Positions 1 to 5,100 of a DNA stretch of 5,787 bases are shown in pieces (position 1 is the first letter of the stretch; every line of letters starts with the position of its first letter). The position numbers and the translations under genes are program-made. This DNA is from an uncultured Collinsella sp. (GTDB taxonomy: Bacteria; Actinomycetota; Coriobacteriia; Coriobacteriales; Coriobacteriaceae): positions 1 to 5,787 of the forward strand of contig URWC01000122.1 in assembly GCA_900551555.1 (NCBI GenBank), written 5' to 3'. The notes beneath the pieces were generated by a model. The model was not told the origin of the DNA and searched no databases. It was given only the letters and a program-made list of their open reading frames with translations.

Positions 1-28
1 CCGCCTGTGCGTCGGCACAGGCGGTTTT
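1..28 (-). terminator. Terminator hairpin downstream of tig, at window edge
   Basis: A perfect 10-bp stem (CCGCCTGTGC / GCACAGGCGG) closes a GTCG tetraloop at 1-24. It begins 17 nt past the trigger factor stop codon on the minus strand. TTTT follows on the plus strand at 25-28, so it could also stop transcription entering from the left. The U-tract that would serve tig itself lies outside the window and cannot be seen. Confidence 0.75.
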
Positions 29-41
29 GGCTTTTACGGGT

Positions 42-1337
42 TTACTTCTCCTCGATGGTGGAGCGCTCGATCACCCAGTCGGCAGCGCGGCGGATGGCCT
101 CGGTGCGCTTCAGAGCGGGGATGTTGGTCTTTTCGCGGATCTCCTCCACGGTCTTTTTGGTGCGCTCGGCACGCTCGGCGATCATCTTGTCGATCTCCTC
201 GTCGGTGGGCACCAGATTTTCCTGCTGTGCGATCTGCAGCAGAGCCATGCGGGCACGGGTGTTCTTCTCGGCACCGGCGTGCAGCTTGGCGGTAAAGCTC
301 TCACGGGTCTCGTGGATCTGGCTCAGATAGCTGTTCAGGGTCATGCGCTGCATCTGCAGCTGCTGCTGCACGTTCTGCATCTCCTGCTGGTAGGTGCTCT
401 CCACCAGAACGCTGGGCAGCTCGCCCTCAGCGGCGTCGGCCAGCTTGGCCAGCACCTGATCCTTGGCGTGGTTCAGCGCACCGCCGTGACGGCCGTCGTA
501 CAGCTGCTTGCGCACCTTCTCGCGGAACTCTTCCATGGTGTCCACGCCGCCCACTTTCTTGGCAAAGTCGCTGTTCATGGAAGGCAGCTGGCGCACGCAC
601 ACGTCGTGCAGCTTGATCTTGAACACCACAGCCTTGCCGGCCAGCTCCTTGGAGCGGTAACGCTCCGGGAAGGTGACGTGGATGTCGAATTCGTCGCCTG
701 CCTTGTGGCCCAGGATGCCGTCCTCAAAGCCGGGGATCATGCGGCCGCTGCCCAGCTGCACAGACTGGTTCTGTGCGGTGCCGCCCTGGAAGGCCACGCC
801 GTCCAGCAGGCCCTCAAAGTCCATGTGCACCACGTTGCCCTTCACGGCCGGGCCCTTGTGGGGCACCAGCTCGGCGGCAGCGTTGCGGCGGCGCTCCAGC
901 ACCGCGTCGATCTCCTTGTCGGTCACGGCGGGAGTGACGCACTCCACCACAAAACCGGTGGTCTGGGTCAGGTTCAGCTCCGGCTGCAGGGCCACGGTGG
1001 CGGTGGCTACAAAGCCCTCGTCCTTTTTCACGCTCACCAGGTCGTAGCTGGGCTCGTCCACCGGGTGGAAGCCATGCTCGGCCAGCGCAGCGTCGTACAG
1101 TGCGGGCACGTCCTTGTCCATCAGGTCGTTGATGGCGTCGTACCAGAAGGTGTGCTCACCGCGGTCGGCCTCGATCTGGGCACGGTCGGCCTCGCCTTTT
1201 TCAAAGCCTTTGATCGTATAGTTGGCGCGGGTGCGCTCATACACCGCGTTGGATGCGGCTTCCAGTTCTTCGGCGGTGGCGCTGAAGGTCATTTTGCAGA
1301 CGCTCTTTTCAGGAGTTTCCACGCTTACCAGTTTCAT
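42..1337 (-). CDS. tig: Trigger factor, ribosome-associated chaperone and peptidyl-prolyl isomerase
   Basis: A cytosolic chaperone that meets nascent chains at the ribosome exit tunnel. The product is 431 residues, normal for the family. Start ATG (1337) follows GGAGGG (1346-1351) with 8 nt spacing; a longer in-frame start at 1448 would add 37 residues unlike the family. Domain order is complete: an N-terminal ribosome-binding domain (about 1-115), an FKBP-like PPIase domain (about 160-245, with LGSGRMIPGFEDGILG at 195-210 and VTFPERY at 221-227), and a helical C-terminal substrate-binding domain (about 250-431, with Gln-rich and charged helices). Oddity: the ribosome-docking signature, usually GFRKGKxP, reads GFEKGEAD at residues 44-51, so the Arg and second Lys are Glu. 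The gene is probably monocistronic on its left-hand side within view, and is divergent from sdaAB. Identity is secure from the PPIase and C-terminal domains. Confidence 0.96.
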   Translation of the reverse strand: MKLVSVETPEKSVCKMTFSATAEELEAASNAVYERTRANYTIKGFEKGEADRAQIEADRGEHTFWYDAINDLMDKDVPALYDAALAEHGFHPVDEPSYDLVSVKKDEGFVATATVALQPELNLTQTTGFVVECVTPAVTDKEIDAVLERRRNAAAELVPHKGPAVKGNVVHMDFEGLLDGVAFQGGTAQNQSVQLGSGRMIPGFEDGILGHKAGDEFDIHVTFPERYRSKELAGKAVVFKIKLHDVCVRQLPSMNSDFAKKVGGVDTMEEFREKVRKQLYDGRHGGALNHAKDQVLAKLADAAEGELPSVLVESTYQQEMQNVQQQLQMQRMTLNSYLSQIHETRESFTAKLHAGAEKNTRARMALLQIAQQENLVPTDEEIDKMIAERAERTKKTVEEIREKTNIPALKRTEAIRRAADWVIERSTIEEK

Positions 1338-1363
1338 AGGATTTACCCTCCGTGTTGTCCTCT

Positions 1364-1421
1364 GCAGGGGAATACCGGGCTGCGCACCATGCCCTGCGGC
1401 ATGTCCGGCCCGGCCCCTGTG
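1364..1421 (-). promoter_or_regulatory. Three-tier GC-rich hairpin in the tig 5' leader
   Basis: Three nested perfect 6-bp stems stack in the tig leader: CAGGGG (1365-1370) with CCCCTG (1414-1419), CCGGGC (1375-1380) with GCCCGG (1408-1413), and CATGCC (1388-1393) with GGCATG (1398-1403) around a CTGC loop. AATA bulges between the outer two stems, and an asymmetric internal loop separates the inner two. Two G-T wobbles could extend the base. No U-tract follows on either strand, so it is not an intrinsic terminator. In the tig mRNA it ends about 12 nt before the GGAGGG ribosome binding site. I do not recognise it as a named riboswitch; a translational regulator or mRNA stabiliser is inference. 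Confidence 0.55.
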
Positions 1422-1459
1422 TCCCTGCCAGGATGCAATTTCAAACATATAGTAAAGTT

Positions 1460-1468
1460 ATTATAGCA
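1460..1468 (-). promoter_or_regulatory. Probable tig promoter (extended -10)
   Basis: Read on the minus strand, TGCTATAAT is a perfect sigma-70 type extended -10 element (TGnTATAAT). No convincing -35 box lies 16-18 nt upstream, which extended -10 promoters tolerate. Transcription would begin near 1453 and give a leader of about 115 nt containing the three-tier hairpin. Confidence 0.55.
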
Positions 1469-1486
1469 CAAGATAGAGAAAAGCGG

Positions 1487-1492
1487 TATAAT
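1487..1492 (+). promoter_or_regulatory. Probable sdaAB promoter -10 box
   Basis: A perfect TATAAT sits 77 nt before the sdaAB start. The -35 position (about 1464-1469, TAGCAC) is poor and overlaps the -10 box of the divergent tig promoter. The inferred leader (about 1499-1569) carries a small hairpin, CCCGCC (1528-1533) with GGCGGG (1542-1547), around a C-rich loop just before the ribosome binding site AAAGGA (1554-1559). Confidence 0.45.
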
Positions 1493-1569
1493 AAAAATCA
1501 TAAAATATGCCATTCCGGTATTTTTGCCCCGCCCTCCCCCCGGCGGGACAGAGAAAGGATGTAGATGTC

Positions 1570-2250
1570 ATGCGACTTTTCGACGTTCTGGGCCCGGTGA
1601 TGATCGGGCCGTCCTCCAGCCATACCGCCGGTGCCGCGCGGATCGGCTACACGGCCCAGAAGCTGCTGGGCGAGGTGCCGGTAAAGGCGGACATCGGCCT
1701 GTACGGCAGCTTTGCCACCACCGGCAAGGGCCACGGCACCGACCGGGCGCTGGTGGCAGGCCTGCTGGGCCTGCGCCCGGATGATCCCCGCCTGCCGGAC
1801 AGCTTTGCGCTGGCAGAGGAACAGGGCATGACCTTTACGATCCACCCGGTGGAGCTGCGCAGCGCCCATCCCAATACGGCGGTGCTCCGTCTTACCGCCC
1901 GCAGCGGCCGGGAGCTGTCGCTCAAGGCCGCGTCGGTGGGCGGCGGCCGCATCCGGGTCACCGAGATCGACGGGGTGCCCGCCGACTTCGGCGGCGACAG
2001 CAACACCCTGATCATCCACAACGAGGACACCCCCGGCTGCATCGCCGAGGTGACCATGTCGCTGGCGCTGCGGCGCATCAACATTGCGTCCATGCAGGTG
2101 TTCCGGGCGGCGGTGGGCCGCTACGCGGTCATGGTGCTGGAATGCGACTCCCACATCCCCCACACGCTGGAACAGCAGCTGGCCGTGATGCCGGGCCTGC
2201 TCAAGGTCACCTGCCTGAATGTGGACGAGCCGGAAGGAATGGAGGAATGA
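1570..2250 (+). CDS. sdaAB: L-serine dehydratase, iron-sulfur type, beta subunit
   Basis: The beta chain of the two-subunit, [4Fe-4S]-dependent L-serine ammonia-lyase, which converts serine to pyruvate and ammonia in the cytosol. At 226 residues it matches the usual length. The start at 1570 gives the family N-terminus MRLFDVLGPVMIGPSSSHTA and follows AAAGGA by 10 nt; an upstream in-frame ATG at 1507 adds 21 unrelated residues. Family motifs are intact: GPSSSHTAGA at 13-22, GSFATTGKGHGTDRAL at 46-61, SVGGGRI at 112-118, and a C-terminal ACT domain from about residue 136 (NTLIIHNEDTPGCIAEVTM). The ACT domain is typical of this subunit and may bind serine. The catalytic cluster cysteines belong to the alpha chain, whose gene follows after 3 nt but is broken in this window. 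Left-segment codon style: mainly CTG and ACC. Confidence 0.95.
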   Translation: MRLFDVLGPVMIGPSSSHTAGAARIGYTAQKLLGEVPVKADIGLYGSFATTGKGHGTDRALVAGLLGLRPDDPRLPDSFALAEEQGMTFTIHPVELRSAHPNTAVLRLTARSGRELSLKAASVGGGRIRVTEIDGVPADFGGDSNTLIIHNEDTPGCIAEVTMSLALRRINIASMQVFRAAVGRYAVMVLECDSHIPHTLEQQLAVMPGLLKVTCLNVDEPEGMEE

Positions 2251-2253
2251 GCC

Positions 2254-2352
2254 GTGTCGTTTTTGTCCTGTGAAGAGATGCTGGCGGCCGCCCGCAGCCA
2301 GAAGATCACGCTGGCCGAAGCCGTGAAGAATGTAAAGCCGTTCAAAGCGTAA
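2254..2352 (+). pseudogene. sdaAA: L-serine dehydratase alpha subunit, 5' remnant fused to a foreign tail
   Basis: GTG (2254) follows GGAGGA (2241-2246) by 7 nt and lies just after the sdaAB stop, the normal place for the alpha subunit. About 24 residues look like the family N-terminus (SFLSCEEMLAAARSQ, then ITLAEAV). The frame then reads KNVKPFKA and stops at 2350-2352, followed by a terminator. A full alpha subunit is roughly 290 residues and carries the Fe-S cysteines and active site, all absent here. The tail probably belongs to the 3' end of a different plus-strand gene that normally converges on the terminator. A real 32-residue protein would have no dehydratase activity. The cause is either an assembly join or a genuine deletion/insertion; the codon shift favours the former. 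Confidence 0.7.
2323..2352. other. Inferred junction between two unrelated genomic segments
   Basis: The sdaAA-like reading frame loses family similarity at about codon 24. Everything to the right uses a different codon style: threonine shifts from mainly ACC (sdaAB 11 ACC, 4 ACG) to mainly ACG (corA 15 ACG, 4 ACC, 1 ACA), and CTC and TCG become common. No transposase, integrase, inverted repeat or target duplication is visible at the join. The exact base cannot be fixed from one sequence; anywhere from about 2320 to 2350 fits. Confidence 0.65.
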
Positions 2353-2364
2353 TTTTAGCGAAAT

Positions 2365-2408
2365 AAAAAGCCCTGTTCCTTATATTATGGAAGGAGCAGG
2401 GCTTTTTT
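2365..2408. terminator. Bidirectional intrinsic terminator
   Basis: AAAAAGCCCTGTTCCTT (2365-2381) pairs with AAGGAGCAGGGCTTTTT (2391-2407) around a 9-nt loop, with one G-T wobble. The run of T (2403-2408) serves plus-strand transcription, and the matching run of A serves the minus strand. It lies 12 nt after the stop of the broken sdaAA frame and 8 nt beyond the stop of the ketopantoate reductase gene, as expected between two convergent genes. Confidence 0.9.
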
Positions 2409-2416
2409 ATCTCGAT

Positions 2417-3358
2417 TCAGGCAAGCCCCTGGGCTTTGCCCCAGTCGTTGATTTTCTGGTAGAGCGGGGTTGGTACGTGATACTTCTCGCCGAGTTCGAC
2501 GATGCGTGAGACGAGACCTTTAAATTCCGACGGGCCTCCCGCGGCGACGTCGCGCTGCATCGAGGTCGTGAGCCCCGGTGCGAAGGCGTCCATGAGCCGC
2601 AGGTCGGTCGCGACGAGGTCGCGGTCGAACGTGATGCCCATTGCGTGGCCGAGCGATTCGACTTCCTTGACGAGGCCGATGAATGTCTCGCGCACTTCGC
2701 CGGGGACCTGGAAGGCCTCGCTCGTCACGCCGAAGTAGAGGCCAGCCGCGCCCATCGGTGAGACGAAGGAGAACTTCGTCAGGGCATCGCGCTGGATGTC
2801 TTCGGTGAAATGGGCGTGGATATCAGCCGCGCGCATGATGTTCTCGAGCGCAGCAGCTTTCGGGGCGAGACGGTCACACTGTCCCGGGCGGAAGCCGTAG
2901 AAGACGCGCAGGATTTCCTGCGGCTGCTCGATGATGCCGGGGCCTCCGCGCTTGGCAAAGACGTAGATGCAGCCGTCGAGCACCGTCTTGCCGGGCAGTT
3001 TTTCCTGCATGACGGCGCCCGTGCCGAAGACATTGAGGATCGGGATGACGAGCGTGTCAGGGCCCGCGATGCGGCGCGTGAGCGCGATGGCAGCGTCGAG
3101 TCCGTAATACTTGACACAGATGAAGAGCACATCGGGTGTGTCATGGTAATCGTCTGCGAGCATCGCCTTGCACGGTTTGATGCGGATGTCGCCGCGATGA
3201 TTCGTGTGGATGGTCAGGCCGTCCTTTTGCATGGCGGCGAGGTGCGCGCCGCGCGCTAGGAACGTCACATCGTTGCCGGCGTTTGCGAGATAGCCGCCGA
3301 TGACGCCGCCCGTGCCGCCGACGCCAAAGATGGCGAATTTCAGATTTGTGGTATTCAT
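2417..3358 (-). CDS. panE: Ketopantoate reductase (2-dehydropantoate 2-reductase) family protein
   Basis: A cytosolic ApbA/PanE-type enzyme of 313 residues, normal length. PanE reduces 2-dehydropantoate to pantoate with NADPH in pantothenate/CoA synthesis. The N-terminal Rossmann fold carries the dinucleotide loop FGVGGTGG (11-18). Residues aligning with E. coli PanE functional positions appear present: K83 (CVKYY), N109 (ILNVFG), K195 (DALTKFSF), S266 (TTSMQRD) and E278 (GGPSEFKG), which argues for an active enzyme. The start at 3358 follows AGAAAGGAAT with about 7 nt spacing. It is second in a two-gene minus-strand unit, 35 nt after the PPC-domain gene with no promoter evident between, and ends at the shared terminator. 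No panB or panC is nearby, and many genomes carry paralogues, so the exact substrate is inferred; another 2-ketoacid is possible. Confidence 0.85.
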   Translation of the reverse strand: MNTTNLKFAIFGVGGTGGVIGGYLANAGNDVTFLARGAHLAAMQKDGLTIHTNHRGDIRIKPCKAMLADDYHDTPDVLFICVKYYGLDAAIALTRRIAGPDTLVIPILNVFGTGAVMQEKLPGKTVLDGCIYVFAKRGGPGIIEQPQEILRVFYGFRPGQCDRLAPKAAALENIMRAADIHAHFTEDIQRDALTKFSFVSPMGAAGLYFGVTSEAFQVPGEVRETFIGLVKEVESLGHAMGITFDRDLVATDLRLMDAFAPGLTTSMQRDVAAGGPSEFKGLVSRIVELGEKYHVPTPLYQKINDWGKAQGLA

Positions 3359-3393
3359 GAGGGATTCCTTTCTGATCGGACCTTGGGAGAAAA

Positions 3394-3816
3394 TCAGAAC
3401 TTCCAGATGTTCAGGCCCGTCTCCTCGCTCTTGCGGCGGTCGACGCTGCCCGCGAGCTTTGTGATGACGATCTCGGCCGTCGCGCTGATGATGGCCTCGT
3501 TGAGGTGGCCGCCGTGTGCTGCGCCCTGCTCGTCGCCGACGGCGATGTGGAAGTGGCTGTAGGGCTTGCCCGCCATCGTGTCGATCGTGCCCGTCAGCGA
3601 GAGCATCTCGAAGGCGCCCTCGAGGGTGTTGGCCTTGTAGTGCTGCTCCGGCACATTGTAGACGCCCATGACGACCTTCTTGACGGCGCCGAGCCCCTGG
3701 ACCATGGCGAGCTCAATCTTCTCTTCCTTGGCGACCTGCATCAGCGAGGTGACGATCTCGTCGTTCGGGTCGAGCCGCACGAGGATGTGCTGGCTGTCGA
3801 TATTCTTGTACTCCAT
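3394..3816 (-). CDS. PPC/DUF296-domain protein
   Basis: A 140-residue single-domain protein of the PPC (plants and prokaryotes conserved, DUF296) family. The hallmark is SHFHIAVGDEQGAAHGGHL at 87-105: H88, H90, H101 and H104 with the G-G-H-L turn. In prokaryotic members such histidines are associated with metal binding. The N-terminal strand-helix pattern (ILVRLDPNDEIVTSLMQVAKE, residues 11-31) and VQGLGAVKKVVMGVY (39-53) also fit. The family is often named DNA-binding by analogy with plant AT-hook proteins, but no AT-hook is present here, so that role is unsupported. The start at 3816 follows AAGGAG with 8 nt spacing; an in-frame extension to 4137 overlaps the corA leader and looks non-coding. 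It is first in a unit with the reductase and divergent from corA. The biochemical role is not established from the sequence. Confidence 0.88.
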   Translation of the reverse strand: MEYKNIDSQHILVRLDPNDEIVTSLMQVAKEEKIELAMVQGLGAVKKVVMGVYNVPEQHYKANTLEGAFEMLSLTGTIDTMAGKPYSHFHIAVGDEQGAAHGGHLNEAIISATAEIVITKLAGSVDRRKSEETGLNIWKF

Positions 3817-3903
3817 TTTAATCACTCCTTCATTGGATGGATTCGCCTTTTTTAGGTGAAATCCTTCTCTGCGCGGCTTAACACATTTTTTACACGCGGA
3901 TGC

Positions 3904-3933
3904 TGGACAAGATCGCGGCGTTGGTAATATAAT
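3904..3933 (+). promoter_or_regulatory. corA promoter
   Basis: TGGACA (3904-3909, one mismatch to TTGACA) and a perfect TATAAT (3928-3933) are separated by 18 nt. Transcription would begin near 3940, about 195 nt before the corA start codon. It lies in the 319-nt gap between the divergent PPC gene and corA. I could not find an equally good promoter for the minus-strand pair. Confidence 0.7.
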
Positions 3934-3945
3934 GAAGTTCGGAAA

Positions 3946-3975
3946 AGCTGCCCGTGCGGCAGCTGCATTTTTCTT
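3946..3975 (+). terminator. Terminator-like hairpin at the start of the corA transcript
   Basis: AGCTGCC (3946-3952) pairs perfectly with GGCAGCT (3958-3964) around CGTGC, followed by GCATTTTTCTT. It resembles an intrinsic terminator but starts only about 6 nt after the predicted transcription start. It may be a 5' stabilising or attenuating hairpin, or it may stop readthrough. AAAA on its left would give a short U-tract for minus-strand transcription too. Confidence 0.4.
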
Positions 3976-4014
3976 GTGAGAATCAAGTGACAGAGAAGAA
4001 AGGCTGGTGAGATC

Positions 4015-4092
4015 ATGGACGATCACCCTAGTGCGATAGATCCCAAACGATGTGATACAAGTGGGGGAGTGATCTCCATGGCCTGCCGCTAA
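4015..4092 (+). CDS. Possible 25-codon leader ORF upstream of corA
   Basis: ATG (4015) opens a 25-residue frame ending TAA (4090-4092), starting MDDHPSAIDPK and ending SMACR. AGAAAGG lies 11 nt upstream, a slightly long spacing; GGTGAG is nearer but too close. The start codon falls in the loop of the 4006-4027 hairpin, and the stop falls at the loop edge of the 4082-4106 hairpin, so ribosome movement would melt the outer stem and the GATCTCC element. Mg2+ transporter genes in enteric bacteria, including corA, are known to carry regulatory leader ORFs; that this is one is inference. A chance ORF of this length is quite possible. Confidence 0.3.
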   Translation: MDDHPSAIDPKRCDTSGGVISMACR

Positions 4093-4135
4093 GCGCAGCG
4101 GGCAGGAGTCTCCCCGTGGAAAGGAGATTCTATCC

Positions 4136-5089
4136 ATGCTGCAGATCTATAAATCCCTGGAGAGCGGCCCACTGCAGGAATTGACGCTCAAGACGCTCGA
4201 GAAGGGCGCCTGGATCAACATCGTCGATCCGACGCCGTACGAGCTCAAGGTCGTCAGCAATCTCACCGAGGTTGATCCCGACTTCCTGCGCTCCGCACTC
4301 GATGATGAGGAGCGCTCCCATACGGACGTCGAGGAGAACTCGGTCATGGTCCTGACGAATGTGCCGGTCTTCCGCGGCGAGGACAGCTACGATGCCCTGC
4401 CGCTCGCCATCATTGTGACGGATGAGTACATCATCACCGTCTGCCTCGAGGAGACGCCCGTCATCACGGAGTTCAACGAGCGCACATCGCGCCTCTTCCG
4501 CACCTACAAGAAGACGCGCTTCCTGTTCCAGATCCTCTACAAGTCGGCGACGTACTTCCTGCGCTATCTGCGCCAGATCTCGAAGCTGTCGGAGGAGATC
4601 GAGGACCAGCTGCGCCACGACATGAAGAACAGCGAGATCCTGCGCCTCCTCGAGCTGCAGAAGGGCCTGACGTACTTCAATGCGGCCATCCGCTCGAACG
4701 GCGCCGTGCTTGACAAACTGCTGCGCATGCGCAACAACACGAGCCTGACGCCAATCCTCAAGGCGTATGAGGAGGATGAGGACCTCTTGGAGGATGTCAT
4801 CATCGAGAACAAACAGGCGAAAGAGATGGTCGAGATGTACAGCAAGATCCTCGCGCGCCTCGCCGATACGTTCTCGTCGATCATCTCGAACAACCAGAAC
4901 CTCGTCATGAAATTCTTGGCGGCGATGACGATCATCCTGGCCATCCCGACCGTCGTCTCGAGCTTCTTCGGCATGAACGTGCCTGTGCCGTTTGCCGAAA
5001 ATGCGCATGGCTTCCTTTATGTCATGTGCATCGCTTTCAGCATCAGCATCGTCAGTGCCTACGTGCTCTGGCACCGCGATATGTTCTGA
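4136..5089 (+). CDS. corA: CorA family magnesium transporter
   Basis: An inner-membrane pentameric Mg2+ channel (the family also passes Co2+ and Ni2+). The product is 317 residues, typical for the family. A large cytoplasmic N-terminal domain (about 1-255) ends in a long helix rich in charged residues, including an acidic stretch YEEDEDLLED at 211-220. Two C-terminal membrane segments follow (about 258-278 and 293-312). The signature GMN is at 279-281, right after the first, preceded by two Phe. The connecting loop is short (NVPVPFAENAHGF) with E288 as the acidic residue, and a basic/acidic tail WHRDMF ends the chain, as in CorA. The start follows AAAGGAG with 9 nt spacing. Its stop codon overlaps the ribosome binding site of the next gene, so the two are probably co-translated. 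A long leader suggests post-transcriptional control. Confidence 0.95.
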   Translation: MLQIYKSLESGPLQELTLKTLEKGAWINIVDPTPYELKVVSNLTEVDPDFLRSALDDEERSHTDVEENSVMVLTNVPVFRGEDSYDALPLAIIVTDEYIITVCLEETPVITEFNERTSRLFRTYKKTRFLFQILYKSATYFLRYLRQISKLSEEIEDQLRHDMKNSEILRLLELQKGLTYFNAAIRSNGAVLDKLLRMRNNTSLTPILKAYEEDEDLLEDVIIENKQAKEMVEMYSKILARLADTFSSIISNNQNLVMKFLAAMTIILAIPTVVSSFFGMNVPVPFAENAHGFLYVMCIAFSISIVSAYVLWHRDMF

Positions 5090-5100
5090 GGAGGAGAGCC

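Larger units (their letters stand above)
3940..4135 (+). promoter_or_regulatory. Long structured 5' leader of corA
   Basis: The inferred untranslated leader contains, in order: a 7-bp hairpin near the 5' end; a hairpin at 4006-4027 with arms GGTGA and TCACC; an outer stem GGGGAG (4064-4069) with CTCCCC (4110-4115); and inside it a strong hairpin CCTGCCGCT (4082-4090) with AGCGGGCAGG (4097-4106). GATCTCC (4071-4077) can instead pair with GGAGATT (4123-4129), covering the corA ribosome binding site AAAGGAG (4120-4126). This gives two mutually exclusive folds, one hiding and one exposing the site. It lacks the recognisable M-box core. Regulation by Mg2+ or by leader translation is inference. Confidence 0.45.

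Noticed and set aside
1338..1448. Longer trigger factor start at 1448
   Set aside because: The extra 37 residues do not resemble the family and would translate the leader hairpin. The start at 1337 has a well-placed GGAGGG.
27..1466. 479-codon plus-strand open frame opposite tig
   Set aside because: It is exactly antisense to a clear trigger factor gene. Its His/Leu/Val/Gly-rich translation is what the complement of a GC-rich gene gives.
1507..1569. Longer sdaAB start at 1507
   Set aside because: The added 21 residues are not family-like, the ATG lies too near the -10 box, and the start at 1570 matches the conserved N-terminus.
2247..2273. ATGA-overlapping 8-codon frame at the sdaAB stop
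   Set aside because: Too short and in the wrong frame; the GTG at 2254 continues the family-like sequence and has better spacing.
2300..2420. Insertion sequence or integration site at the junction
   Set aside because: No transposase or integrase gene, terminal inverted repeat, target duplication or tRNA end is visible around the join.
3940..4135. Known riboswitch class (M-box, yybP-ykoY, NiCo, fluoride) in the corA leader
   Set aside because: I compared the remembered core motifs of these classes and none is present; left as an unclassified structured leader.
3817..4137. N-terminal extension of the PPC protein to 4137
   Set aside because: It would be antisense to the corA promoter and leader, has no domain similarity, and a good ribosome binding site sits before 3816.
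4130..5074. 314-codon minus-strand frame opposite corA
   Set aside because: It is antisense to a clear CorA gene, and its Arg/Asp/His-rich translation is typical of a shadow frame.
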